Source: Trichomonas vaginalis G3 (lineage: Eukaryota > Parabasalia > Trichomonadida > Trichomonadidae). Taken from it: a stretch of DNA of 64,000 nucleotides. The first letter of the stretch is position 1. Each line of letters begins with the position of its first letter. The DNA lies in assembly GCF_026262505.1 (NCBI RefSeq), contig NC_067208.1:11417962-11481961 (forward strand), given 5' to 3'. The notes below the pieces were generated by a model. The model ran no database searches and was not told the DNA's origin. It saw nothing but the letters and a program-made list of their open reading frames with translations. The translations under genes and the position numbers were made by a program. Below are positions 1-10,606 of the stretch, one piece after another.

Positions 1-1
1 A

Positions 2-3000
2 CAATACGACGAAACAATATACATTTGCACTGAAGACAACTCTTTTGTTTATCCATTTAGAATTACTGGGCAAGGATTGCCACCTGTAGCAACATTTTTA
101 ACAGATTGCATTCAGGTTGGACATGTAGGACTTGATTCAGTTCTAGATTATAGAGTAGAACTCGCAAATGCAGGACAAGTCGATATAGATTTTGAATTAG
201 AACCAAAAGATACAAATGATTTAGTTTTTCAATTCAATCCATCCAAAGGACATCTCAGACAAGGTGAAAAATTACCAGTTGAAGTCAGATTTATTGCTTC
301 GAATGTTGGAGCTTTTAATGAAACATTTGTTTACAAAGTTAAAGGTGCAACGAAGTCACATCCAACAATTACATTCACAGGTAAAGTTATTGGACCTTCT
401 TTCCAAATAACACCGAGAGTTGTTAATTTTGGAAATGTAGGCTTAGGATTTCTTTGTTCTCAGAAAGTTACACTCGAAAACAAATCAGAAATACCATTCG
501 ATTATACATTCGACATTAAAACAGACGGATCTCATGAATTGCGTGAATTTTTGATAAAACCTTCTCGAGGGCATATTGACAAGTTTTCATCGATAGATAT
601 TACAATAGAATTAATACCTAACTCAGTAAGAAACTATAATTTATCATTACAGTTTGGAATTGACAGATTCCAGAAAACAATTTTATCAATCCCGGTAATT
701 GCAAATTGTGTATGCCCAGAATTAACATTAAGCACAACAAATCTTGATTTCGGAAATGTTTTCATCGGTTGCCCATATACAAAAGAAATTTCTTTACAAA
801 ATAACAGTGAATTTGCAGCAAGATACGAATTTAATTCATTTGGAGAGCAAAGAGTTGGAGAGCTAACAGTAGAAAAAGTTGGTGGTATCGTAGAACCACA
901 TTCTTCATGTAATCTCCAAGTAATGTTGACAGGTAAAATAATTGGCAACGTAAAACTCGAATGTTACTTCAAAATTATAGGTAGCGAGAAGCCACCATTA
1001 CATCTATCAGTCAGTGCAATATGTACTGGCCCAACAATCCAATATTCTCTCAGTACAGTGAATTTCGGAAATATCAACATTCTCAAGAAAGAGACAAAAT
1101 CAATTACAATCTCGAATAACTCATTAATACCTGCTAAATTCAAAGCTGTCATCGACCAAATAACTCCTACTTTCGCTTCAGATATAACTGAAGGTGAAAT
1201 TGCACCAAATTCAACATTTACTTATACTGTTTCAGCCACAGTTAATGATACATTAACTTTCCAAGGCAAATTGAAGTTTATGTTTGATTATCTTACAGTT
1301 ACACAAATGCCTTTGATAGCTACAGGCATTGGAACACCAATTATTTCATCAATTGACATGAGTGAAATAAATTTGGGATATATTTTGACACAGCAACCAA
1401 CGAAACTTAATTTCACGTTAAAGAACGTGTCAAGAAGAAATTATGAAGTAAGAGTTTCACATACGAAACCACATGTTCCCAAAGATTCACAAGCTGTTGT
1501 ACAATTAGCTGTTGAACCTGATTTCGTCCAATTATCTCCTGATGAAGAATGCTACTTCGAAATCACAACAATGTGCATGACAACTGTTGCTTTTACAGTT
1601 CAAATTCAAGTAAATGCAACAGTACAAAGATCGAGAGTTGAAGTTTATAACACATTGATGAAAGCAACATTCATTGATCCTATTGTTACATTTTCATCAC
1701 AAATGTTAGAATTCAAACAAAACACTTTACAACCACAAATAACTTATGAAGAAATAAGTCCTACAATGGATATGATGGCGGTAATGACGAAACCTTTGAC
1801 AATAACCAATAATAACCAAATTCCTTTACAATGCGAAGTAGATTGTCCACAACCTTTCTCAATGCCATCAACAAGCTTTACTTTGGAACCATCACAAACT
1901 TATTCTACACAAATTGTTTTCGATCCAAGTTTCAAGAACGATTTCAACAGCGAAGTCATTCAAAAGAAATTATCTTTCTCTTTCGATGACCACCCGCAAA
2001 AACAAATCGTTCAGTTGAAAGCTATTGTTAATTTCCCGAATATTTCTTTTGATCATGAAGGACCAATTGATTTCGGAACAATGGTTTCCAATACTGAACA
2101 AACGAAAACAGTTAATTTAACATGTGTTTTTGATAAAGATATCGAATATAAATGGGAAATTTTGGGTTCAATTGATGATGAAACAAAAGTTTTCGATGTA
2201 TTTCCAATTAGAGGAACGATTGAAGCTCAAAAATCAATCCAAACACACTTCTCTTTCTTCGCTCAAGGAGCCGCTGATGGATCAACAAAGAAATACAAAG
2301 CAATTGCAGTTTGCCATGTAAAATCGGGTCCAGATTATACATTTGAATTAAGTGGAAGTTCTGCAACAATTAATTATAAAATTGAGCCAAAATCAATTGA
2401 TTTCGGAAAGATTGATTTCATGTCAACAGTTTCTAATGAAGTTGTCATTGATAACACATCGAATGTTCCAATTTCTTTCAACATAAAAATACCAAAAAGA
2501 TCAAAATTTTCAAGTTTCACAATTACTCCAATTTCAGGAAAAGTTGAACCGAAATCAACACAAGAATTAAAGGTAACAATCACTCCAGGAACACCTATTA
2601 AATATAACGAATCATTTACAATACAAATTGGCAAATTCGAAGATACACAAGTTTTAGTAAATTTGGATGCACAATTTGCACAAGTTGAATTAGATATTCC
2701 AAGATCATTTAGAGATAAACCAACATCATCTTTGCAGAAGAAGTTCAGAGCCAACCAAATAATACAGGCAAAGAAGTCAACACTACAATTACCTAAAGAA
2801 CTACAATCAGATGATGAAGATGAAAGTGTTGCCACAATTGTTTATACAAGCGAAGAATTATTAGCACAAGAAAAGATTTTGATTTCAAATTATCTTAAAT
2901 CATTGAAGAGCGAAAGAAATATGTTTAGTGTTGCACCAAAACAAGATCAAACAAGTATATTACATGATGCTGATCCTGTTGCTTCTTATGATATCGAATT

Positions 3001-6000
3001 CGGAACAATTGTTTTGGGTGATTCGAAATCAAAGAAATTCAACATCAAAAACGTTGCTCATTTCCCAATTTGTTTCACAATTGATACAACAAATCTTAAG
3101 AAATCGGGATTCAAAGTCGAACCAACATCATTCCGAAATGTTCCTGAAGGAGAATCTGTTTCTATTGAAGCTTCATTTAATGTAGCAAATTACAGAACAA
3201 CAACTACAGGAGAAACATCAATTCCTATTCCTATAATTTTCCAAGATGGTCATAAAATCGATTTGGCAATTACATGCGATCTAAATATACCATCATTGAG
3301 TTTGTCACAACCTCACTTCGATTTCGGACAAGTAATTGTTGGTCAAACAAAAATCATGACATTGCAATTACAGAATATGAACACTGTTCCAATTGAATTC
3401 AAATTTGAACCAGCACAACAAGTTGACATTCTTAAGAGAAGTACTCAGAAAGAAGTAGCAAATACAGAGAATCCTATTTTCCATGTTGTACCTGATTCCG
3501 GTGTTTTACCTCCTTCTTCTTTCATAAACATTGCAATTCATTTCAGTCCTAATTCTGAAAGACCATACCAAATGCAATTCCCTCTTAACTTGAAGCATTC
3601 TCCAGCTCCTTCTTTTGTTACTGTTTCAGGAAGTGGTGCACAATTAACACTTAATTTCAATCCTCCTGAATTAGAATTACCAACAACGATGCCTTACGCT
3701 CCACCAACAGTTTCAAATGTTGTTGTTTCCAATCCAACAAAATATCCAATTGATTTCTTCTCATTACAGTTTGATCAGGCACTTAATCAAACAGAAGAAA
3801 CAAATGCAAGAGAAGCTGAGTCTCCTTTCGTTACTTACACACCAAAAGTTAAAGCTCCAAATGCTTCAAAGTTCTCTTATTGCATTATTATTGATGGCGC
3901 TCCATTATCAGGAAAAACAACTTTGGCAAATGCTTTATCAGAGAATTTAGGTTTGCCAATTGTTAATCTTGATGAATTCGTTAAAATGGAAGCTGCCGAT
4001 CAAGTTCCAAAGCTCATGGAGTATCTTTCTGACATCAAATTCATGCATGGATTCCTTGTTGATGGATATGGTTTAGAAAGTGATAAAATTTCGCCAGTTG
4101 ATGAAACATTTATGCAACATACAATGAAGGCGAAGAAAGATGCTTTAGATGATATCTTGGCTCATCCAATGTCTATTTATCAGAACCAACAGCAATCATC
4201 ATTCTGCCAATCATTAGAAATGCTTTTAAAGTCATTGGATGGACATTATGTTTTCCACATTGCAATGGGATTAACTCCAGAACAAGTTGCAGAAAGAAAG
4301 GATAAAAATGATAACAAGAAGAAACGCCAGGAAAGGAGAGAAAGAAGAGAAGAAGCTCTTCAATTGTTTGATATGACTGAAGAGGAATATTTGGCATTAC
4401 CACCAGAGAAACAAGAAGAAATTGATGCCAAAAGAAGGAAATACAGAAAGATTCCAAAAGTTGAAGAAGCAGAAGATGACAAAAACAAATCAAAGAGTAG
4501 TAGAAAGAAATCAAAGAAAGATAAAGAAAAAGAGAAAGACAAAGAAAAAGAAACAAAAGAAGAAGAGACGAAATTACCTCCTGTTCAAAAGAAGAAGACA
4601 AAGACAACAATTCCAACAGATCCTCATCAATACAACACTTTAGTTTATTTGTTATCTGTTGGTTTATTGAATCAAAAACTTTCAAAAGGAACAGAGCATT
4701 ACAAAGTCATTGATCCAAGTCAGTTGAACACAATCGAGAAGAATCCAAGCATCTCTTTCAACTCTATGTTCGTTAATGCTGCTCTCAAACAGGAGAATAT
4801 CAAAGAAATAGTTTTGTCTTTCTTACCATCAATTAATTCATTGAAGGAATTCGCATTTAAAGGACAAATTCCTCAACCAATCGTTATTGATGACAATGTA
4901 ACTGCAGACGCAATGAGATTATGGCCAAAGATTCCTAAATGCTTCTACATCTCTGATTTGGATCCAGCGAAAATGAAACCAAATGACATTGAAGTTGGAA
5001 AGAGAGTTTTAACACCGAAATGGCATTTGGAACCTGGACAAGAGATGACAATGCCAATTGTTTTCGATCCAGTACAGTCAATCGGATCATTGAATGACCA
5101 ATTGATGTTTGCGATCGAGAAATCAAGTACTCCTCCAATTCCTCTTAAAGTCAAAGCTCTTTCAAGTTTGCCAGCCATTGATTTAACACCTAAAGTGATT
5201 TTCCCTAAGGTTGTAAAGAAATTCGATCCGAAACTTGCACCATGTTACAGTGTTGAAACACACACAGTAAACTTCGGATTCTGTTTGCCAACAAAGGAAA
5301 GAGGAAAGAATCCTCCGAAATATTCGATTCCTTTGACATTTGTTAATCTAGGAAAACTCCCTGCAGAAGTTTCTACTTTGTTTACTAATTGTCAACAAAA
5401 ACAAACAACATGGTCTTGTGAACCACAAAACTTCACAATACAACCAAATGACAAAGTTGTTGTTACATTAGGATTCAATCCAACAACAGTTGAATTACAT
5501 AAAGCTTTGTTAAATATTGTTGTTAAGGATAATCCAGAACCATTCTTCTTCGATGTTGAAGGCGATTGCTGCAATCCTGTAATAGAAATTGCTCATCCTT
5601 CAATCGAATTCGATAAGATCTTGATTAATTCCGAAAAACAAAAGAAATTGGATATTAAGAATACCGGAAAAGTTACTGCTTTCTGGCACATCAAGAATGC
5701 AAACCAACTTGGAGGATTGGTCAATTTCAACATTGTTGAAGGAACAATTGCTCCTAAAGCAACAGCAACAGTAATTGCAAAGATGTCGGCTCCTAAACCA
5801 TCTGCAGTTAAAAAAGCAATTACAATTGAAGTTTTGGATTCAGAGAAATCTCATGTTTTCGAGTCATATAACATACCTATAACAGGAGAGATCTTTGATG
5901 TAAACTTCGATGTTGCTTTCACCAAATCAAATACTCCAGACACATTAGATTTCGGTTTGATGAAAGTTGGTCAATCAAAGTCAGCTACAATTTCAATGAA

Positions 6001-8707
6001 GAACCGTGGCAAATATCCTGTTAATTTCAAAGCAACAGTTGATCAGAAGTTATCAAGATTCTTGACATTGCAACCAACAGAAGGAACAGTATCAAGTTCA
6101 GACAAGAATCCTCAGATTGTTGCAACATTCGATTCAAGTGCTGTACTTAAGTTTAATGTTACTGAAGGAGTTGTTTTACAAATCATTGATTCACAGACAA
6201 AAGCAGTAACAGCAACACTTAAATACCCAGTTATTGCACAAGCTGTTTATAATTCATACCAAGCTTCTTGTGGAAAATCAATTGATTTCGGATCAATTTC
6301 TTCTTTGGCGAATGTTACAAAAGAATTCCAAATCAAGAACACCGGTTTATTCCCAATCGAATACGAATTCAGAGATAAATCCGAGAAGAAAGAAGAACAG
6401 AACAATTCATCAAAGAAACAAGCGAAACCACCTCCAAAGAAAGGTAAACAAGCAGCAGCAACAACAGGACCATTCTCTTTGAATCCAATGTACGGAACAA
6501 TTCATCCTGGACAAACACAAAACATCCAAGCAGAATTCAACACTTCAACACCAGGAAAACAATCCGCTTCTTACATTCTTTCTGTGAATGAAACAGCTCC
6601 AAATGAAGGAACAACAACTCTCAAGTTACATGGTGTTTCATTTACTCCAACACTGAGTATGTCTCAGCCTGATAAAGTATTCGGAAAACTTCCTCTCATG
6701 ATTAGAATTGATTTGGCAAGAAAAGATATGACATGCTTCATTGAAGATGACCAAACAATTCATTTCGCACCAAGAATTGTCGGTCAGAAAGAGTTAATTC
6801 CATTTACTTTGACTAATACCTTACCTATTGATTGTCCTGTTGATATTATCATCAAACCAAAAGCTAAAGGTCCATGTCCATTTGATGTTGAACAGAAATC
6901 AATTGTTGTTGCAACAAATTCAACACAACAAACAAATATTTCTTTCTCTCCTCCAACATGTGACAATTTCCAAGCAACTTTGGAAGTAATTGCTAAAGGA
7001 GGAATCAATGTCTGTAAGTACAACATCGAAGGATCTGGTGCATTACCTTCTATCACAATGATTACTCAGTTGGATAAAGCAAAGAATGGATTCACAATCA
7101 ATATGGGTAAGACATTGATTGGAACAGATAAAAGCCGTGAAATATCATTCATTAATGATAAACAAATCGCAGCAATGATAACTGTCAATGCAAAAGCAAC
7201 TCCTGACTTCGAACTTCTTGGATTAGAATCAATGAACTTCTCTGTTGCTCCTGGACAAACATTTAAACTCAATTTCGTCCACAGGCCACAGAAAGCTCGC
7301 AAATCTCAGCTCGATGTTATTTTAACTGTTGCTGATAATCCTAAGTTCAATATCAGCATCAGTGCAGGCGGAGAAGGTTTCTGCGAAGATCTCCAATTCG
7401 ATGGAATCGGTGACGACAACGATTTGCATTTTGTTGATGCAGTTGTTGGTCGTGGACAAACAGCAACATTCGCACTGAAGAATGTTTCTGACAGTGATAT
7501 CAGATTTGTTTTCAGTTCTCAGAGTGAAATTTCATTTGTTCCTCGCATTGGACATTTGAGAAGATTCCAAGTTAAAGAAATTACTGCTACTTTCTTCTGT
7601 GACAAACCATTGAAACTTTGTCCAGGAAAAGGAAGTTGCCAAGTCACTAAAATCGAATTAGATGAAAATGCTGTTGATTGGGATGATGCAAAGAGAGTTG
7701 TTGCTTTCATGAAGAGATCAGAAATCGAACAACAAAATCAGCAGCAACAACAAGAACAACAACAGCAACAAACACAGGAAAAGACATCATCTTCATCAAA
7801 GAAATCCAAGAAAGAAGTTCAACAACAACAACCACCTCCACAACCACAAGAGCCAGCTCCTGTTCAACATGGCCAAGGCAACGAGATCGTTCGAAGAATG
7901 TCAATCGCTCCAGAACCAAGCTACAAACATGTTGCGAACTCTAAGCCACATGAAATTCCTCTTAAGATTTTTGTTGTTTCAGATGTGATTAAATACACTA
8001 TTGACACAACCGACATCAGTTTTGCTCCCACTATGATGTTCCAAACTCGAACAACTGATGTTCATCTCACGAACACATGCAGCATCCGGATGGAATACAC
8101 ATGGTCATTGAAGAAATTCGAATCGTTGCGAACTAATTATGCAAAAGCCGCAGGTCCATGTTTCTCAATTCGACCAACAACAGGATTCATTGAACCAGGT
8201 CAAACAACAACATTCAAAGTTATGTTTGCTCCAGAAGAAGTTGATGATTTCAAAGGCATTCTTGAGTGCAACATCACATATTTGATTGGTGAATCACCAA
8301 AGATCAATCTTTCGGCACTTTCACGACGTCCTCTTTGTCACTTCAACATCGACACTAGCGACTACTTGACACACAGACATCCAGATTTCACATATCCATT
8401 ACCAGAAGGTGTTCGCGTTATTGAGTTATTTGCTAAAGCACCAGGAACACGCACCGTGAAGCGAATTGAGATGATCAATCCAACGGCCGATCTTTATGAA
8501 ACAGTTTGGACTCCGGCAAATGAACAAGCAACTGAATGCATCAAATCTGACTCTAATTCAGCACTTGTTTCATCAGGAAAACATTATTTCTTCACATTCT
8601 CATACACCCCAAAGACAGCTCGACTGATTGAGTCTCTGTGGGAATTTGAAATTCCAAAACATGGAGTTAAAGTTCCATTCCTCTTTGTTGGTCGTATTGC
8701 CCATTAA
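2..8707 (+). CDS. HYDIN: HYDIN-like central apparatus protein (5' end outside window)
   Basis: The frame is open from base 2, so the gene begins upstream; about 2,900 residues are visible. They form many tandem immunoglobulin-like ASH/MSP-type repeats of about 100 residues with the recurring pattern 'IDFG.I....(T)K....NTS..P..F.F'. Around visible residues 1295-1420 the repeats are interrupted by a P-loop domain (IIDGAPLSGKTTLANAL), as in the adenylate-kinase-like insert of HYDIN, followed by a Lys/Glu-rich charged stretch (about 1427-1540). A Gln-rich linker lies near 2576-2620. HYDIN is a large structural protein of the axonemal central pair, and trichomonads are flagellated, so the role fits. 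The stop TAA is followed by A (TAAA), the usual trichomonad polyadenylation signal. Other ASH-repeat proteins (CFAP47-like) are the alternative, but the P-loop insert favours HYDIN. Confidence 0.85.
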   Translation, partial: QYDETIYICTEDNSFVYPFRITGQGLPPVATFLTDCIQVGHVGLDSVLDYRVELANAGQVDIDFELEPKDTNDLVFQFNPSKGHLRQGEKLPVEVRFIASNVGAFNETFVYKVKGATKSHPTITFTGKVIGPSFQITPRVVNFGNVGLGFLCSQKVTLENKSEIPFDYTFDIKTDGSHELREFLIKPSRGHIDKFSSIDITIELIPNSVRNYNLSLQFGIDRFQKTILSIPVIANCVCPELTLSTTNLDFGNVFIGCPYTKEISLQNNSEFAARYEFNSFGEQRVGELTVEKVGGIVEPHSSCNLQVMLTGKIIGNVKLECYFKIIGSEKPPLHLSVSAICTGPTIQYSLSTVNFGNINILKKETKSITISNNSLIPAKFKAVIDQITPTFASDITEGEIAPNSTFTYTVSATVNDTLTFQGKLKFMFDYLTVTQMPLIATGIGTPIISSIDMSEINLGYILTQQPTKLNFTLKNVSRRNYEVRVSHTKPHVPKDSQAVVQLAVEPDFVQLSPDEECYFEITTMCMTTVAFTVQIQVNATVQRSRVEVYNTLMKATFIDPIVTFSSQMLEFKQNTLQPQITYEEISPTMDMMAVMTKPLTITNNNQIPLQCEVDCPQPFSMPSTSFTLEPSQTYSTQIVFDPSFKNDFNSEVIQKKLSFSFDDHPQKQIVQLKAIVNFPNISFDHEGPIDFGTMVSNTEQTKTVNLTCVFDKDIEYKWEILGSIDDETKVFDVFPIRGTIEAQKSIQTHFSFFAQGAADGSTKKYKAIAVCHVKSGPDYTFELSGSSATINYKIEPKSIDFGKIDFMSTVSNEVVIDNTSNVPISFNIKIPKRSKFSSFTITPISGKVEPKSTQELKVTITPGTPIKYNESFTIQIGKFEDTQVLVNLDAQFAQVELDIPRSFRDKPTSSLQKKFRANQIIQAKKSTLQLPKELQSDDEDESVATIVYTSEELLAQEKILISNYLKSLKSERNMFSVAPKQDQTSILHDADPVASYDIEFGTIVLGDSKSKKFNIKNVAHFPICFTIDTTNLKKSGFKVEPTSFRNVPEGESVSIEASFNVANYRTTTTGETSIPIPIIFQDGHKIDLAITCDLNIPSLSLSQPHFDFGQVIVGQTKIMTLQLQNMNTVPIEFKFEPAQQVDILKRSTQKEVANTENPIFHVVPDSGVLPPSSFINIAIHFSPNSERPYQMQFPLNLKHSPAPSFVTVSGSGAQLTLNFNPPELELPTTMPYAPPTVSNVVVSNPTKYPIDFFSLQFDQALNQTEETNAREAESPFVTYTPKVKAPNASKFSYCIIIDGAPLSGKTTLANALSENLGLPIVNLDEFVKMEAADQVPKLMEYLSDIKFMHGFLVDGYGLESDKISPVDETFMQHTMKAKKDALDDILAHPMSIYQNQQQSSFCQSLEMLLKSLDGHYVFHIAMGLTPEQVAERKDKNDNKKKRQERRERREEALQLFDMTEEEYLALPPEKQEEIDAKRRKYRKIPKVEEAEDDKNKSKSSRKKSKKDKEKEKDKEKETKEEETKLPPVQKKKTKTTIPTDPHQYNTLVYLLSVGLLNQKLSKGTEHYKVIDPSQLNTIEKNPSISFNSMFVNAALKQENIKEIVLSFLPSINSLKEFAFKGQIPQPIVIDDNVTADAMRLWPKIPKCFYISDLDPAKMKPNDIEVGKRVLTPKWHLEPGQEMTMPIVFDPVQSIGSLNDQLMFAIEKSSTPPIPLKVKALSSLPAIDLTPKVIFPKVVKKFDPKLAPCYSVETHTVNFGFCLPTKERGKNPPKYSIPLTFVNLGKLPAEVSTLFTNCQQKQTTWSCEPQNFTIQPNDKVVVTLGFNPTTVELHKALLNIVVKDNPEPFFFDVEGDCCNPVIEIAHPSIEFDKILINSEKQKKLDIKNTGKVTAFWHIKNANQLGGLVNFNIVEGTIAPKATATVIAKMSAPKPSAVKKAITIEVLDSEKSHVFESYNIPITGEIFDVNFDVAFTKSNTPDTLDFGLMKVGQSKSATISMKNRGKYPVNFKATVDQKLSRFLTLQPTEGTVSSSDKNPQIVATFDSSAVLKFNVTEGVVLQIIDSQTKAVTATLKYPVIAQAVYNSYQASCGKSIDFGSISSLANVTKEFQIKNTGLFPIEYEFRDKSEKKEEQNNSSKKQAKPPPKKGKQAAATTGPFSLNPMYGTIHPGQTQNIQAEFNTSTPGKQSASYILSVNETAPNEGTTTLKLHGVSFTPTLSMSQPDKVFGKLPLMIRIDLARKDMTCFIEDDQTIHFAPRIVGQKELIPFTLTNTLPIDCPVDIIIKPKAKGPCPFDVEQKSIVVATNSTQQTNISFSPPTCDNFQATLEVIAKGGINVCKYNIEGSGALPSITMITQLDKAKNGFTINMGKTLIGTDKSREISFINDKQIAAMITVNAKATPDFELLGLESMNFSVAPGQTFKLNFVHRPQKARKSQLDVILTVADNPKFNISISAGGEGFCEDLQFDGIGDDNDLHFVDAVVGRGQTATFALKNVSDSDIRFVFSSQSEISFVPRIGHLRRFQVKEITATFFCDKPLKLCPGKGSCQVTKIELDENAVDWDDAKRVVAFMKRSEIEQQNQQQQQEQQQQQTQEKTSSSSKKSKKEVQQQQPPPQPQEPAPVQHGQGNEIVRRMSIAPEPSYKHVANSKPHEIPLKIFVVSDVIKYTIDTTDISFAPTMMFQTRTTDVHLTNTCSIRMEYTWSLKKFESLRTNYAKAAGPCFSIRPTTGFIEPGQTTTFKVMFAPEEVDDFKGILECNITYLIGESPKINLSALSRRPLCHFNIDTSDYLTHRHPDFTYPLPEGVRVIELFAKAPGTRTVKRIEMINPTADLYETVWTPANEQATECIKSDSNSALVSSGKHYFFTFSYTPKTARLIESLWEFEIPKHGVKVPFLFVGRIAH

Positions 8708-8929
8708 ATTTCTCACTCAACATATTTCTATTTTTAATTTTCTATTTTGTTTTATATACTTATAAAAAATTAACTATTTTTAATTCTAGCTTTATTGCTT
8801 CATTCATTAATAGAGTTTTTTTTTTATGGAATTTTCTGATCTTCGAGATAATTTAACGGGAGTGTTATAATCCCGTTAAATTTTACAGACAAATGTGCCA
8901 TACTATTTCAGACAGAAAATCAGATCATT

Positions 8930-9241
8930 TTGAACTTACAGGTCTTCATTTCGAAATTTTTCATACATTTCAAGTTATACTACTCGCTATTATATTATCT
9001 ATTTCAGAACCCAAGAATCTATGCGCAATCAGCGTCTAAAGGACCACAATTTACTATCAAAAGTCCCAAATTTTCAATTGACCAAAATAAATTCGGATTT
9101 TTCATAATATATAAAGTCACAAAGAATCTCTTTGATATGCAGTTAACTTATTTCTTTTTGTATAGCATTAATTCAAGAAATAATTTAAGTGAAATTTCAA
9201 TTCAATGGTTTTTCAATCAATATCGAACAAACTTAACATAA
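8930..9241 (+). CDS. Conserved leader ORF upstream of surface paralog 1
   Basis: A 103-codon frame beginning with a strongly hydrophobic segment (MNLQVFISKFFIHFKLYYSL...) and overlapping the next frame by 37 bases. Nearly the same frame occurs at 31670-31981 in the duplicated copy. The hydrophobic start followed by a small-residue stretch (AQSASKG) could be the signal peptide of the surface protein, with the downstream frame shifted relative to it in both copies. It may instead be non-coding sequence conserved only because the duplication is young. No independent support for translation. Confidence 0.3.
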   Translation: MNLQVFISKFFIHFKLYYSLLYYLFQNPRIYAQSASKGPQFTIKSPKFSIDQNKFGFFIIYKVTKNLFDMQLTYFFLYSINSRNNLSEISIQWFFNQYRTNLT

Positions 9242-10326
9242 AATTATATCATAATAATAATAATCATAAAAAGAATCTACTCGAAAATGATTACATTGAG
9301 TTTAGAAATTGTTCACTTAATAAATACTTTTTTAAATACCCAGTAACTGAACCTTTGAAGCTTTCTTACTCACTTATTAATAGGCAAGGCAGAACAGTAG
9401 AGATTCACTGTCGATATTATCCATCTAATATTCAATTGACAAATAGATTAGTTTCTACAGACGAAGTTGTAGATCAAGAATATGATATTTCTCGTTTACC
9501 TATTGGTGATTACAGAATTTATTTTAGAGTTTACACTAACAGTCATTATTTTGAATCATATAGAAGTTTTACAATTGGAGATTCACCAAAAATTAATATG
9601 TCTGATATAAAATTAAGTCCATTAGAAATTAGAGAGGACATTGACACAAGATTGAATATATCCTTTGTTTTGTCATCTACATATCAGTCAGTACGAATTG
9701 ATGTATTTTTTAACTTCAATGATAATCATGGAATTAAATATCAACTATATGGATTTTTCCCTCGAATCGAAGATTATTCATCAAATTTCAGTAGCTATCA
9801 CGTTCTAAACAAAAATGATTTAATAGATGGCACTAATTATATTTACCTTTATCCATATTATCAAGGAACTTGTGGCGAGTATGTCAATGCTTCATTCAAA
9901 TACATTATGAAGAAACCAATCCTCAGCATCACCGCACTAGACAATCAAAAATTCAAAAAGAATGATAATGAGTTTTTTATTATTAATGGAACAGTTAAAT
10001 GTGATTATGATTGCCAAAAGATTAAATTTTTTTATCAGTTTGATGGATATGAAGAAAACGAAGCAGGAGATCTTCCAATTCAGTCACAAAATGAATGTGA
10101 ATTTAATTATAAAGCTCCATTTCCATCAAATATGACATCAAGAAACAATCATTCTATCAGTATTTGGGCAATTGACAGTTCGAACAAAAGTTCGTCAATA
10201 ATCTCAAGAAACTTCTCTTATTTTGACGTTCTTAAATCTAAAGAAAGAATAAATCTTCGAAAATTGAGAAAAAACATGAAAATACTCAAGGCGTTATGCA
10301 TGGTCTTAATTCAAATTAAAAAATGA
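9205..10326 (+). CDS. Repeat-bearing surface-like protein, short paralog
   Basis: A 373-residue protein rich in N-glycosylation-type NXS/T sites, built from cadherin/Ig-like beta modules of about 100 residues. Recurrent cues are 'KPILSITALDNQ.FKKND', 'FYQFDGYE' and 'HSISIWAIDSSNKSS...NFSY'. It is closely related to the interrupted paralog at 31945-35630, sharing both N- and C-terminal parts but lacking most of the central modules, so it looks like a product of contraction between repeats. There is no membrane segment at the C-terminus, and any signal peptide would have to come from the overlapping upstream frame. Function unknown; a secreted or surface role is inferred from composition. Confidence 0.55.
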   Translation: MVFQSISNKLNIKLYHNNNNHKKNLLENDYIEFRNCSLNKYFFKYPVTEPLKLSYSLINRQGRTVEIHCRYYPSNIQLTNRLVSTDEVVDQEYDISRLPIGDYRIYFRVYTNSHYFESYRSFTIGDSPKINMSDIKLSPLEIREDIDTRLNISFVLSSTYQSVRIDVFFNFNDNHGIKYQLYGFFPRIEDYSSNFSSYHVLNKNDLIDGTNYIYLYPYYQGTCGEYVNASFKYIMKKPILSITALDNQKFKKNDNEFFIINGTVKCDYDCQKIKFFYQFDGYEENEAGDLPIQSQNECEFNYKAPFPSNMTSRNNHSISIWAIDSSNKSSSIISRNFSYFDVLKSKERINLRKLRKNMKILKALCMVLIQIKK

Positions 10327-10606
10327 TTTTATTTAACGATTTTATTTTTTCTTTTTCATATCTTGAACATATATAAGAATGTAGATGGTTTTTAATAATT
10401 AAGAATAGATATTTTATGTGTGTCTCCATCAATAGAATTCCTGTTTGGCTTTAATATATTTTTTATGATAATGAAGAAATAATTGACAGTATCCTTTTCA
10501 TTTTTTTTTTTTGATGATGATAATTTTTTGATACTGTTTGCTTTTGATCTTCAATATTTATGCAAACCTCTGGATTTTCTGGGATATTAAATAAATCTGT
10601 TTTGAC
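10327..10606. other. AT-rich spacer
   Basis: About 280 bases with no supportable gene. The first ~40 bases resemble the 3' flank of the surface paralog (35631 onward); the rest is AT-rich sequence with homopolymer T runs. Confidence 0.5.

Larger units (their letters stand above)
7710..10360 (+). repeat. Segmental duplication, copy 1 (HYDIN 3' end + surface gene)
   Basis: This block holds the last ~1 kb of the HYDIN-like gene, the spacer 8708-8929 and a surface-protein gene. The same order recurs at 11409-35670. The spacer is strikingly alike in the two copies (an inverted motif around TTTAACGGGA...TCCCGTTAAA near 8852-8882 and 31587-31617). Copy 1 has no element at the position where element 1 sits in copy 2 and so preserves the unoccupied site. 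Boundaries are approximate. Confidence 0.8.

Noticed and set aside
4173-4685. Minus-strand Leu/Ser-rich frames opposite the HYDIN Lys-rich linker
   Set aside because: Shadow of Lys/Glu codons; no start context and no domain.
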